DNA of 64,000 bases from positions 2,666,001 through 2,730,000 of the forward strand of contig JACGCM010000440.1 of assembly GCA_014058105.1 (NCBI GenBank), written 5' to 3'. The notes under the pieces were generated by a model. That model worked only from the letters and a program-made list of their open reading frames with translations, had not been told where the DNA came from and ran no database searches. A program made the translations under genes and the position numbers. This stretch comes from Kingdonia uniflora. Lineage: Eukaryota > Streptophyta > Magnoliopsida > Ranunculales > Circaeasteraceae. Of the stretch, positions 23,694 to 35,100 are shown one piece after another (the first letter of the stretch is position 1; each line of letters begins with the position of its first letter).

Positions 23694-23999
23694 AACTCCT
23701 AACTGCAGCAACATCTTCTTTCCTAATCAACATCTTCGTTCGAGTATACATGTAACTCACGTGTTTAGGAGGACTCAAGAATTATAGTTGACAGCAAAAC
23801 TAAAAATCCTCTTCAGCATCCTTTGCCTCTGCCTCGCTCATCCCACAACTCCTAACTGCAGCAGCATCTTCTTTCCTAATCAACATCTTCGTTCGTGTAT
23901 ACATGTAGCCCACACATTAAGGAGGACTCAAGAATTATAGCTGGCAGCGAAACTAAAATTCCTCTTCAGCATCCTTTGCCTCTGCCTTGCTCATTCCTT
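23694..23999 (-). repeat. 153-bp tandem duplication in element C
   Basis: AACTCCTAACTGCAGCA starts at 23694 and again at 23847, and both units end with CTTTGCCTCTGCC and CTCAT. The units are highly similar, with a few substitutions. On the minus strand each encodes an acidic peptide beginning [11 protein letters not shown] or a variant. It lies between the two antisense promoters. Confidence 0.85.
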
Positions 24000-24730
24000 C
24001 ATAATCTAGCTCAACAGGATCTTCCATGTGAATATTAGCATTTCGATTACAAAAATATTGACTATATAATTCCCAATACTTAACTTTGACGCGGCGGAAC
24101 ACCTCATTCTAAACTTGAGACTTGGTTTTCACCATTTCTTCAACACACAACTCTTGAATTGCACACATCCAGGGGTACTTATAGTCCTCTAAAGTCAAAA
24201 GTAAACACAAATAACATTAATTTTACCTTGGAACTTTACATTTTCAGCAGTCAAATCAATCATCTTCGAAATCCGTTCCTGGCCCCACTAAGTCAACTAT
24301 ACTTCGAGTTGTTTAAAACCACTTAGTCAACTATAGTTCGATAACTTGCATATTAATAAAAACTCATATATACTCGACAACTTTAAAAATATAGGGGAAG
24401 TCAAAGCAAAAATCTTTATTCATTGGCGTAACAGTTACATATTACATTCGATAATTCCTTCCTTCGTTTACATTACATCCAAATTATACTGCTATCTTTA
24501 TATTCGACCTCAAGGATTAGTTGCTCTGTGCATCTTTTAACCTGGATCTGACATTATTACTTCTTTTTACCAGAATTTGATATTATCTCTAGAAGTAGGG
24601 CCAGCGATTTCCAAAGAAGTTCAATAAATCTCAGGTTAGGGAACTTCTAAACAGCGCTGCTCTACACGGCAACAAAAAATTGTAAGAACCCTCCTTCATT
24701 TGACAAGATCTCTGGATGCCCAGTAAGCCT

Positions 24731-24988
24731 TCACATCCTCATCTTCAATATCAACACTACCCCATACCCCAACACCGTGGTCGTCCTAATTCCAGCTGAA
24801 CCCACCCCAAATAGATACCCTACGTAAATACACCCTTTGACTCTACATCCCCCAACACCCCCTACCTTGATAACATCAATTATTAAACCATAAGGAAAAT
24901 ACTTGGCAAAACATCTTACCTCAGCTTGGTCTTCAATACTATTATCTTCATCCTCAGGCGACTCGCTACGCCACACTTGGGGTGACAT
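24731..24988 (-). pseudogene. C antisense upstream ORF
   Basis: Starts at 24988, about 40 bp downstream of a minus-strand TATA box (TATAAAAG, 25029-25036), itself about 185 bp inside the 3' LTR. It encodes MSPQVWRSESPEDEDNSIED and continues for 85 codons, including a Gly/Val-rich stretch without known domain. The segment TCACCCCAAGTGTGG at its start has a counterpart TCACCCTAAGTATGG downstream of the B TATA box (34703). The box and start are thus shared by both elements. The acceptor/donor structure after QAE|GTAAGA suggests only the first ~25 codons are exon. Confidence 0.5.
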
Positions 24989-25208
24989 CCTTACAATCTA
25001 CCATAACCAAACCCTTCTTTATGTCGTCCTTTTATACCCTACTTGATTTTCCAAATTCCAACGTACCGCATTAATTACTCCTCGGGAACGACATGACCAG
25101 GTTCGCTTCATTTTGACCTCCAAAATGACAACATGCAAACTTTTCAAGGCATTCGGCAACCTTTTCAAATTCCAACTTCTTCTCGATACAACCACAAGTA
25201 CTTATGTC

Positions 25209-25687
25209 AAGAATGGGGTGATTGTAGTAGCACATTTCCTAGATTCGGCAAGGATCAGTCGGTATAATATAGTCCAAGACAGATAGCAGTCGATAAGTTA
25301 TCACAAGTCCTCGACCTACCAAAAGTAGCCATTGTGCCTGGTCAAGAAAGAGATGTTAGAGATCCGCAAAGTTCATCCACTCCCCCTAAAATAGAAGACT
25401 GTTTCTTTCTTTCGGTAAAACTGCATGTATCTACTATAAATTCAGGCAGATAATAAATTATTCAGATCCGCAATCCTACTGCATATATTTTCTTACCTTA
25501 CAGTCACTCAAAACTTGTAATAACTAGCAATATATTAGATTTTACATCAAAACCCTCCTCGAGGTCATGGTTTTTCTCAGCCTTTACTGTGTTTTCTACG
25601 TAAAATCTTACTTGTTTAGGTTATTATTGCACCTTCCTTACAAAAAGTATTAGCAAAGATTATCCATCCGGAGAGCATGCCATTACA
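25209..25687 (+). repeat. C polypurine tract and 3' LTR
   Basis: AAGAATGGGGTGAT (25209-25222) directly precedes the LTR (25223-25687, 465 bp). The LTR ends CATTACA followed by the target copy TGTGT. Confidence 0.9.
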
Positions 25688-25708
25688 TGTGTGTAAGTGT
25701 GAGTTACC

Positions 25709-26158
25709 ATGAGTATAAGAAGGTCAGAGAGATATGTGGAGAAGAGAGATAAAAATAGATTAAATTATAAGGCCAACGACAATGATGGGACAACGTTTTT
25801 ACCGAAAAGGTATAAGACGTCTGACATTGATAGTGCAAGGGATGCCTCGATTCCAAAACCAAAGATGGTTCGTGTGGGGCTAAATTACTGCCAGCAGTTA
25901 GAGAAAGAAAATATAAATACTACTTCATCTTCGTCATTCAAACATTTTTCAACTTCTGAAAATTTGAAAAGCAATAAAAGAGGAAGGAAGAAGAAGAACA
26001 AAAATTATAGAGAATCTCGTAAGGATTTAATCGAAAGTGATCGACAGTCAAAGCGTGAGAGAGGTGTAGAGACTGACTTACAAAGGTGGTTATACAGTAG
26101 CATTGTGAGGAAAGGATTTGGTACTGCCTCAGATTCACATTCTGACATAGAAGGTTAA
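25709..26158 (+). CDS. Basic 149-aa protein of the A antisense unit
   Basis: An open frame starting 21 bp after the C insertion point, so it belongs to element A, in antisense orientation to A pol. It starts MSIRRSERYVEKRDKNRLNY. It is very rich in Lys, Arg and Ser, with a nuclear-localisation-like run (SNKRGRKKKNKNYRESRKD) at about residues 89-107 and an acidic end. The element C insertion removed it from whatever lay upstream, so the true N-terminus may be further left. I do not recognise a family. It could be an exon of the antisense protein continued at 26399. It may also be a chance open frame, although a basic, nuclear-type composition is not typical of chance. Confidence 0.45.
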   Translation: MSIRRSERYVEKRDKNRLNYKANDNDGTTFLPKRYKTSDIDSARDASIPKPKMVRVGLNYCQQLEKENINTTSSSSFKHFSTSENLKSNKRGRKKKNKNYRESRKDLIESDRQSKRERGVETDLQRWLYSSIVRKGFGTASDSHSDIEG

Positions 26159-26398
26159 TAGATGATTGGTCATATATGCATATATTTTTAAAGATCATAT
26201 TTTGTTTTTAGAAAAATCTAAGAATTTACCATTTATAGTACTCTATGAAAACTTATTTTTTTTATGATATATGAACGATATATGTATGTGGTTGACGTAT
26301 ATGTAAAAGATAATGATAGATACATAGACCAGTATATAGGTCGATCGTAAGGAGTATTTATGTAGGATCAAACCCTCGTTTGTAGATCTGTTGTTAAT

Positions 26399-27064
26399 AT
26401 GGAGAGCTTACCTTTTAATGAGGTGTCAACCTCTGGTCGATCGGCGGAGTCCAAAACTGTAATGCCTAAAAGTGAGGAAGAAGTAGGGGTTGATCAATTT
26501 CTAGATTTCCCTGGAAGATTGGTAACCTATCCGCCTCGCTCTGATGTGTTTAAAGAGTTCTGCAAAGCCAAGGCTTTTATAGAGGGTTGATGGGGTAGTT
26601 GTGTAGAATATGCTGGCCGGTAATTTAGGGGTTACACTGTATCAATGGGAGAGGAATATTTTTATCTGTTGGCTAATTTGGAGAAGGAGAAACGAGATAG
26701 GGGTATAGACGAATTGATCTCTTTGGAGTACTTCGATGGGAATGTTCAAAGTGAATTTTAGAGAGTTTTTTATATTACCTGTCTCAGTTGGAGTTCAGGT
26801 TGAGTGCTCCCCTTAACAATCTGGCAAATAGGATTATGAGCATCATCGGGCATACCCTGTTTAGTTGAATGGGGACATGCGGGAGGTGATAAGTGTTGGT
26901 AAATTTATGAATAAATGGTGGGAAGGGGATGGGGGAATAAGGAGGATATCCCCTGAGGATGTTTTCCAATTTTATGGGGTAAATTTTTTTGTATACAAGC
27001 GGAGGGGCATATTTCTTTGTGAGCTTAACTCGGCCTCATTTTTTGATCTGAACTTGGCAGGTTG
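26399..27064 (+). pseudogene. A antisense gene, putative gypsy-type transposon domain
   Basis: Starts MESLPFNEVSTSGRSAESKT. After a stop at 26588 and frame changes it reads MGEEYFYLLANLEKEKRDRG, FRLSAPLNNLANRIMS and then INGDMREVISVGKFMN-like sequence, ISPEDVFQFYGVNFFVYKRR and ELNSASFFDLNL. The layout is N-terminal linker, 'PL...' helix segment, then '...F...F.v..r......l....s'. It is like the antisense protein of B and C (PF04195 type) but much diverged. It is followed by coiled coils as in C. Confidence 0.5.
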
Positions 27065-27399
27065 ACCATGGAATGCTAATGTGATATGGGTGAAGGGTGA
27101 TTGCCTTCAGAAAGTTTACGAAGAACCCATGTAACTTCTATTTAGAATTGTAAAACAAAGTAAATATAATAATGCATAATGTATGAGATTGATATGCTAA
27201 AATTGTATGATGCTCTACTGATGTCCATGTGTTGTTAATGATAGGCTTTAAATCCATGGTGACAAAGAAATAGTCATTTTTGGATACAGTTACTTAGGAA
27301 GGGGCTGAGCTCGAGGCTGTTTTAGAAGAACTTGGCATTAGCAGGAATAAATTTGCTAATAGCCGATCCGAAAAAGTTTAAAAGTCTCAATCGATAAGG

Positions 27400-30150
27400 C
27401 TAATAACGGGTGTTGATGGCAGCAAGAAGAAAGGAACTGATGGAGAAAGGCAAGTAAATTTGCCTAAGGCCCCTGAAGTGGACTACTCAGGGTTATCGGA
27501 GTCTACTACATCAAGCAAGCTATCTCGAACGCTTCCCTAGAAGAAAATGCTGAAGCATCCTTCGACCTCTGGAACAACGGGAAGTGGTGAGGTCGTAGGA
27601 AAGGCAAAAAATAGAAGGGCTGAACCTTCTGAAATGTTGGGGGTGGACGTTGAAGATTAACATGTTGTTGAAGATGATCTGAATGAGGTGGAGGAAAGGG
27701 CTAGGCTGACAGCTCTCCACGGGGAAGAGGAAATGAGCAAAAATGGTAGGTTTACATGCTGGGAATATGTGATGAATTTTGTATTGCGATTCGAGCTGAC
27801 AATGACGTCGATTTTGTTTGTTTTGCAGGCTACTCGCCTGATGACGGGGATATGCCTTGGGGTTGAGGAAGAGAAAGTTGAGTTGAAGAAAACAAAAGTT
27901 AAGCTTGAGATAAAGGTAGCTTGATTGAAAGCTGATTTGCTCAAGGAGGGAAAGCGGCTGGAGACCCTGAAGGCTTTACAAGTGGTGGAGATCAACAATC
28001 TTTATGCGGAAGCAAGAGTGATGTTGTAGAAGGTGGTAGCTGAGCATGATAGACTCGGGCGCCACCTTATATCAAAGGGGTATTCTGAAGATGAGGTAGA
28101 TGCCATTAGGGCAGGCACTTATGTAGAAGAGGAAGAAGATGAAGAGATTGAAGATCGTGCCGCTGGAGTAGTTGATGGTCTAGATGGTGTCTCTCCCCAA
28201 ACGGTAACTGGTAACCAAGGGGATGACAATGAGTTCCCAGAGGGGGAAAATGAGAAGGTATAGTAGAATAATGATTTTGTGATTGTATAAATATTTGGGA
28301 ATATTAGTAAACTGATTGGATATTGCTTGTTGGATAGAATTCTGTAGGCTACGTTGCTTTTGTAGACCATGTTGTAGGAACTTAAGGACATGCACCTTAG
28401 AATAAAAGATTTACAGACTGAGTTCGCTAAGGAGAGAGACGCTTCAATATCCCTGTTATCTTTACAAGCAGAGCTACGTGTTGGAGCAGAGCAAGAAATA
28501 TTTGACTTGTATGCTTCATTATTATAGTACTACAAAGTAATAAATAGAGTGTAGAGACAGGCCAGAAAACTGTTATTGGTTTAAGAGCCACGACACTGAA
28601 ATGGTGCCCAGGAAATTCCAAAGTATTGACAAATTAAAATATGGAGAATGTGTACCTTAGACTTAGAAGTATATGTTATAGAGCATCCATCTGAGATTGT
28701 ACTTCAACCTTAAGTTTAGAAGTAGTTTTACACATCAGATGTCAAAAAATAGATATATTTTTAGAAATGAGATATATGTGTTGAATGAGTATTCTGAATC
28801 GAACTTGTTATATTGTATCTGTATTGTGTAGGTTGAATTAGAGTCAGCTCGCTTACACAAAGATAATGCACCCTAATATTACAAGGAATTTGTAGAGGAG
28901 TTTGATAGGAGGAGAAAGGCGAATGAAAACAGAGAAGATCAGCATGCAAAAGTGCACTTCAAGTTTGTTGAGACAACACAGACTGCTGTCGATCTCACTC
29001 ACAAGATCAAGGAAAAGGATGCTAAAATTAATAACGGGCAAAAAGAGCTCACAGAGTTAAAAGAACATGCAACGAAGCTCAAAAGCCAAAATGATGATGG
29101 CAAAGAGTAGGGAAGCTAACATGGCCCATTACCATTTATAGGTGCTAGAAAGATTAGAGGAAGGGTTAAATCATTATGCGGCTAGTTTGAAGGTCGAATT
29201 GACCAGTAAAATAATCAATCAGGAGCAAATTCAAACTGATCTAGTGAATAAAAGGAACGAGCTAGAGCGATTGAAAAAGAAAGATTGAGAAAGATAGCGA
29301 GCTGAAGAGAGCTCGAGATGATCTATCTACCTTTAAAGCTGTAGTTGAACAGTTGTACACTGCTTTACCTGCCAAAGATGTAAAATTTTGGACCGTACAA
29401 CGTAAGTGTGATGAGTTGAATTAAAGGACGCAATTGAAGACTGAATTGGCATAGACCAATTCGCATGCCAAAAATGCCGAGGCTGGAGAGGGTTCGAGGA
29501 AGATTAAAAATGATGCCAAGGTCTTCCTTATCCAAGGAGATGTAGTCAACCTATCAGCTCAAATAAGATAGCTGAAGGGGGATGTCGCTCAAATTCATGG
29601 TCATGTATGAAAAGGAGTTGAGCGGTTAAGGGAGTGTACAAGGAACCTGAATGCTACTTTTTATAGGGAACAAGGGCTAGAGCGGGCTATCAGAGGGAAG
29701 GATATTTTGATACAGGTGAAAGATGAGTTGTTACATATAATTCTGGTTGTTGAAGATTTAAACAGGGAGATTGAGGAACTTTGAGCTCAGGTAGAAGATT
29801 TGAGGGCAATTAATTAGGCTGAATCAGCTAAAGCTGATAAGAAATTGTAAAAAAACATTACATTCACAATTCGAATAGATAGTAAAATGGTATGGCTAAA
29901 AGAGCAGTATAGGAGGTTGGAAGATTGCCTTCAGCGAGCGAGAGCAAACTTTTCTAAGGAAGTTATACCTCATGCAGCACACTCAGATTTGTTGAGGGCA
30001 GTAATCGCTTATATTGTAGAGGAAGTAAAAAGGCTTGGGTTAGAAAGAGATACCTTGTTCAAAAGTTTATCAGACAAGGGATGTATCTGCAGAGCTGATA
30101 TAGATCAAGGAAATTGTATGGGCTCCCTGGAAATGGATTTAGGCCCTTGA
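27400..30150 (+). pseudogene. A antisense gene, long coiled-coil tail
   Basis: Fragments in changing frames are dominated by Glu, Lys, Leu and Ala heptads: LTALHGEEEMSKNGRFTCWE at 27709, VEEEKVELKKTKVKLEIKVA to 27924, VEEEEDEEIEDRAAG at 28116 and a last open piece at 29887-30150 (MVWLKEQYRRLEDCLQRARA). Stretches between 28850 and 29880 also read as coiled coil with stops (KIKEKDAKI; QEQIQTDLVNKRNELERL). It is much longer than the coiled-coil part in C (about 2.7 kb against 0.9 kb), and B has lost it. Several introns are likely. Function unknown. Confidence 0.6.
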
Positions 30151-30330
30151 CCTACTAAATTAATAGAGCAGGGTAGGATTGTTGTTAAGGCTCTAGCCCA
30201 AGAATTTAAGGCTGATTGATCTCTTATTGTAAGGGAAAGCACAGCTGACATCCCAACAGTAAAAAAGAATCCATTATAGAGGTTATATATGTAATCTAAA
30301 ATAAAAAATAGATGTTGCAGACATGTTGAG

Positions 30331-30970
30331 AGATGAAAGCTAGTTTTACCTTTACTTTAACTTATGTCTGGTAGAGTCCTTGATTGAAAACTAGTATTAC
30401 CTTTGTTTTAATCTCAGGGATTTAGTAGAGTCAGCCAAACCAAGTGTTATCCTTGATCTAACTGGTATTATGTCACAGCCATATTAAGATAGATGAAAGC
30501 TGGTTTTACCTATGCTTTATCTTATGTCTGGTAGAGTCTTTGATTAAAAACTAGTATTACCTTTGTTTTAATCGCAGAGATTTAGTAGAGTCAGCCAAAC
30601 CAAGTATTATCCTTGATTTAACAGGTATGATGTCACAGCCATATTAAGGTAGATGAAAGATAGTTTTACCTTTGTTTTATCTTATGTCTGGTTAAGTCTT
30701 CGAATGAAAGCTAGTATTACCTTTGTTATAATCGCAGAGATTTAGTAGAGTCAGCCAAACTAAGTGTTATCCTTGATTTAGCTGGTATGATATCACAGCC
30801 ATATTGAGGTAGATGAAAGCTAGTTTACCTTTACTTTATCTTATTTTTGGTAGAGTCTTTGATTGAAAACTAGTATTACCTTCATTATAATCGCAAAGAT
30901 TTAGTAGAGTCAGCCAAACCAAGTGTTATCCTTGATTTAACTGGTATAGAGGTCGATTAAAAGCTAATAT
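30331..30970 (+). repeat. Four 160-bp tandem repeats in element A
   Basis: AGATGAAAG(C/A)T(A/G)GTTTTACC starts at 30331, 30491, 30651 and 30811, exactly 160 bp each, with a partial fifth unit from about 30950. Each unit has an internal near-duplication (GAAARCTAGTATTACCTT). It lies between the end of the antisense coiled-coil gene and the integrase end, where the two convergent genes meet. Confidence 0.95.
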
Positions 30971-31149
30971 TATCTATGCTTTAATCTATGTATTGTCTAC
31001 GAAGTAGAGAAATATTTAGGAGAAAGACTTGTAAGTTTCATTGAATAAAAAATAATGTACATTGGATGGAGATGAAAATCTCACTTTAGGAATGGAAAAA
31101 GCAATAAATTAAAATAGAGTAGTGAGTGACTTAACGATAGTACCGTTTC

Positions 31150-32237
31150 AGTCGCCTAGTATTCTATGGATTTGAAATATAAACTTAATCTTCTGTCATA
31201 AGGTAATATGATCCTAGGCCTAAGAGACCTATGATAACGAATGGTCCCTTCCAATTGTTTGTTAGTTTCCCAGCATGAGGTTCTTTGCGGTTTTAAGGTA
31301 TTTTTTTGAGGTCGAGTTCATCAATTTGGAAGGTACAGCTTCTGAAATGTCTGCTGTACGAATTGGCCAGCATATGGTAATATCAGCCTAGGTTAGCGAT
31401 GGTACGTTCCCTGGCTTCATCAATCCAATTGAGGTTTCATGACAATTCAAACTCATTTTCCTCATCAGTTAGCTCGTGATCTCGGATTGAATGATGGTAT
31501 TATGAGGGAATGATGGCTTCAGTGCCATAGTCAAGGAGGAATAGAGTATAGTCTGTTGATTGACGTTGAGTGGTACGATATGCCCATAAGACATGAGGAA
31601 GTTCTCGAACCCAATTCCTTTTTTTCTGTGAGTGAAGCCTTTTCTTAACTCCATCCACGATGGTTTTGTTGGTGATTTCGGCTTGGCCATTGCATTGAGG
31701 ATAGTGAGGATTGGATGGTGAGTGGATAATATTATGTTGGTTAAGGAAAGCTATTACTTTTTCTTTCACAAATTGGGGACCGTTATCGATACGAATTATG
31801 TGGGGACACCCAAACCGAGTGATGATGTGTTACCAAATAAAAGATATGACCTCTTATTCTCTGGTTCGACGAAGTAGAACTAGTTCTAGCCATTTTGTAA
31901 AATAACTGGTAGCTACGAGTTGGTAGCGGCGGCTACCTGGAGAATTAGGAAATTTGCTGACAAGATCGAGTGCCCATCTTTTGAATGGATAGAATACCTT
32001 GCTTACATGGACTTCAAGCGTATGGGCACATTTCATCTGTCCATGTCGTTGGCAGACATCACATTTGCATGAGTACTCTTCTGTTTGCTTACGCATGCGG
32101 GGCCAAAATACTCCTTGACTAATGGCTCTATTTGTTAGTGATCGACCTGCAGTATGGGAGCCACAATTCCTTTCATGTAAATCGCAGAGCATCTCATCCG
32201 CTTTCTGTTTGGAGATGCACTTAAGGTAAGGCCCCAT
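31150..32237 (-). pseudogene. A integrase
   Basis: From 32237: CISKQKADEMLCDLHERNCGSH-type zinc region (LHERNCGSH, CKCDVCQRHG), then FKRWALDLVSKFPNSPGSRR (Asp), a stop near 31854, RIDNGPQFVKEK (Asp) and YPQCNGQAEITNKTIVDG (Glu). The D, D, E residues are all kept. The sequence ends with the C-terminal domain (LTNNWKGPFVI-type) near 31150. Stops at about 31853 and in the C-terminal part inactivate it. It is recognisably diverged from the integrases of B and C, which are close to each other. Confidence 0.9.
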
Positions 32238-32311
32238 GACTGAATGGTGGTATAAGGTACCGTTTTGATTTGTCTAGCGATTTGAATTGCTGATTAGCTG
32301 TTGGCACTCCT

Positions 32312-32880
32312 TCAGATCTGCTGGAAGTGGTCATTCATATTATTATCAATACCGAGATAGGCTAAGACAGGCTTTTGCCAATCATCGTCTTCCCCTTTAT
32401 CTCCCCCAGTGTTGATCGTACATATAGAAATACGATCAATATTAGGGATTGAAATTACCTTAATTTGGAGATATTGAGCTTCTGTTCCTAAGACCCTGAC
32501 TAGATATGCCAGGGAATCGGCGTATATGTTTTTACCTCGAGGAAGATAATCGAGAGTTGCTTGTGCAAACTTGCACATCTTATCTACAACAAGGCTTGCG
32601 TATTCGATTATTTTGCCATTTTTCTTGTATTACTTAGAGTAATGGTGGATGATGAGTAGTAAATCTGTGTATATTAAGAGTTTTAGAACACCGAGCTCAA
32701 GAGTGAGGTCGAGCCCGTGAATGAGAGCTTCGCATTCGGTGATATTGTTTGAGGCTGCAAAATCCAAGCAGATTGATTTCTCAATTCTATCATTGGAAGG
32801 GGTAATCAATAGAATTCCAATTCCTGACCCTGCGGGTTTTGCTGATCCATCTGTGAGAAGTCTCTATCCTTTCCTTGTAA
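32312..32880 (-). pseudogene. A second, archaeal-type RNase H
   Basis: LLTDGSAKPAGSGIGILLIT (Asp), ECEALIHGLDLTLELG (Glu), LLIYTDLLLIIHHYS (Asp) and LDYLPRGKNIYADSLAYL (end signature) are read right to left, with frame breaks. This is the extra RNase H typical of Tat elements, matching 17750-18143 of C and about 40150-40500 of B. Confidence 0.85.
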
Positions 32881-32881
32881 T

Positions 32882-33592
32882 CTATTCATCTTGTTCGTCA
32901 AATACATTGGGGGATGGATCTTCTGTAACTTCCTCTACAAGGTCAGGTTTGTGCTCCTCCCACTCGAGATTTTCAACTGGAAAATTTATGAGAAAATTGG
33001 CAACGACGTGATCCTTATCGGAATGACGTTGTTCAAACTTGATGTCATGCTTTCCCAAACTGACTAACCATTGTTGCACTCTCTTTAATTTTTCCTTTTT
33101 GGACAGAACTTCCCAAAGTTGGTAGTTCGTCATGACTTTGGCAGAATGAGCTTGGAAGTAGTGCTTAAGTATCTGTGAAGTGTAAATAAGAGTGAGAAGA
33201 AGTTTTTCAATTTTAGAGTACCTCATTTCCACTAGAGTGAGGGTTTTACTGATAATGTAGACTGGTTTCTTAATTTTCCCTTCAATTCGAATAATAATCG
33301 AATAGAGTAAAGTATCTATGACTGTTAGGTAGATAATCAGTTCCTCATTAACTATTGGGGTGCTTATTATGGGAGACCTCCCCAAATAGGTTTTGAGATC
33401 CTGATTAACTACTTCGCATTCTAATGTCCATTGGACCCCTGCATTTGGTTGAACTTTTTCTCGTAAGGTACAACCGCGGAGTAGTAGAAATAGCAAATGA
33501 CAACATTCTAAAGATTTTGAAATGAATCGGCTGATAGCAACAATCTTGCCGGTAAACTTTTGAATGTCTTTCGCCATTTTTGGAGATGGCAT
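32882..33592 (-). CDS. A Ty3/gypsy RNase H, open 236-codon segment
   Basis: Starts MPSPKMAKDIQKFTGKIVAI, then QWTLECEVVNQDLKTYLG, ELIIYLTVIDTLLYSIIIR, KKPVYIISKTLTLVEMRYSK, then the tail LRHYFQAH-type segment and HDIKFEQRHSDKDHVVANFL. It covers the RT connection and complete first RNase H, and is open to the stop at 32882. A stop separates it from the second RNase H. Part of the cDNA-synthesis enzyme; inactive in this context. Confidence 0.85.
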   Translation of the reverse strand: MPSPKMAKDIQKFTGKIVAISRFISKSLECCHLLFLLLRGCTLREKVQPNAGVQWTLECEVVNQDLKTYLGRSPIISTPIVNEELIIYLTVIDTLLYSIIIRIEGKIKKPVYIISKTLTLVEMRYSKIEKLLLTLIYTSQILKHYFQAHSAKVMTNYQLWEVLSKKEKLKRVQQWLVSLGKHDIKFEQRHSDKDHVVANFLINFPVENLEWEEHKPDLVEEVTEDPSPNVFDEQDE

Positions 33593-33691
33593 GTTGAGGA
33601 GATCCCGAATCTGATTTGGATCGGCCTCAATCCTTTTCTTACTGATTAGGTGGCCTAGAAATTGACCTGAATGTACTCCGAATTAACACTT

Positions 33692-34020
33692 TTAAGGATT
33701 CAGACGTATCCTGTAAAAGTAAAGAATGTTGAATATGGTGCTGAGATTTGAAATGTGGTTGGTGAACTGTATGCTCTTGCGCAAGAGATCGTCAATGTAG
33801 ACTTCCACGACTTTCCCAAGATATGCTTTAAACATAGTAGTCATCAGCCGTTGATAAGTTGCACATGTATTTTTGTGTCCGAAGGGCATGACTTTGTAGC
33901 AGTAAAGTCCACTTTTAGCGATGAAAGTGGTCTTTTCTTGATCTTCTTCCAAGAGTGGAATTTGATTATAGCTGAAAGCAGCGTCCATCATAGATAGGAG
34001 TTCGTGACCTGCTGTAGAAT
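33692..34020 (-). pseudogene. A reverse transcriptase, C-terminal half
   Basis: MMDAAFSYNQIPLLEEDQEK, MPFGHKNTCATYQRLMTT and the catalytic VYIDDLLRK are seen, then the stop after RIRLNP. The other half lies at 44913-45330. Element B inserted between, at the codons just before LLSMMDA. Target copies AGAAT (34016-34020) and GGAAT (44913-44917) differ by one base. Confidence 0.9.
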
Positions 34021-34533
34021 TGTAATGGCGTGTTTTTCAGGCTGAAGACCTTCGCCAATACTTGTTCATAAAGATTTTACAATAAAGAAATATCAACTAA
34101 GATTTTACGCTAAAAACTCAGCAGAAACCAAGCAAAACCACGACCTCGAAAAGGATTTGGTGTAAAATCTAGTAAATGCTAGTTATTACAAGTTTCTGAG
34201 TGTTGCATATGTTTAGGATAGAGAGATGTGTCAAAAATGCATGGTCCTTTTGAGCCTATTCTCTGCCTGTATTTATAGCATATACAAGCAATTTTACAAA
34301 AAGAAAGAAAGAGTCTCCAATTCCGTAGGTAGTGGGCAAACTTTGTAGATCTCTAACAGTTCCTTCTTGACTGGGCTACAAAGGTTACTTTTTGTACATT
34401 AAGGATTCATAGATCCTTCAAGAATGTTGGGCTATCTTCGACTGCAGAATGCTAAAATATCTTTGATTACAAAGTGCTGGCTGTATTCTTGTCGAATCTG
34501 GGGAATATGATACTGCAATCCCCCCATTCTCGA
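34021..34533 (-). repeat. B 3' LTR and polypurine tract
   Basis: LTR 34021-34517. Immediately inside, the minus strand reads CGAGAATGGGGGGAT (34518-34532), the polypurine tract. Confidence 0.95.
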
Positions 34534-34702
34534 TAGAAGTACTTGTAGTTGTGTCGATAAGAAAAACTGGAATTGGAAGAGGTTGCCAAAGTTGTGAGGA
34601 AGTCAACATATGTCATTACCGAGGTCAAGGGGATCTATATTTGGTTAAGTAAGTTCCGAGGTGGAATTAATGATGTTTATTGAATGTAGGTAAAATGGTG
34701 GG

Positions 34703-35100
34703 TATAAATAGGGGTTTCATTGAAGGTGAATAATGGTGTTTGGTTAATGAGGTCACCCTAAGTATGGTTGAGTGTTAAGTCTGGGGTTGAAGATGGTGAT
34801 TTGTTGGATGAAATCTGTCGTAGATTGAATGATGAAAATGGGTTATGTGATCGGAGTAGAGCAGCGAGGTGGGAGCAAAGAACAAATAGAAACGACATGT
34901 TTCAGTTAGAAATAGTGGAAGCATCATGCGTATGTGAAGGTAATGTTTGGAGTCAGTTGGGGGGTGAAGAGGTAACTGTCTTTACTAGTGATGAAGATAT
35001 GAAGTTTGGATGGGCGTCCAGGGATCTTGCCAAATGCATGGGTGTGCATGCAATTTTCTGTTGTCTTTTCCTACTAAAGCGTCTCTTAGAAGTTCAGTGA
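34703..35100 (+). promoter_or_regulatory. B antisense TATA box and first ORF
   Basis: TATAAATA (34703-34710) lies about 185 bp inside the LTR end, the same distance as the TATAAAAG of C. About 60 bp downstream is TCACCCTAAGTATGG, matching the start of the C upstream ORF. An open frame from 34768 reads MSVKSGVEDGDLLDEICRRL and runs 110 codons to 35100, with no known domain. Sharing of box, spacing and start between two elements supports a real antisense promoter, although common descent alone would also keep some of this. Confidence 0.5.
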
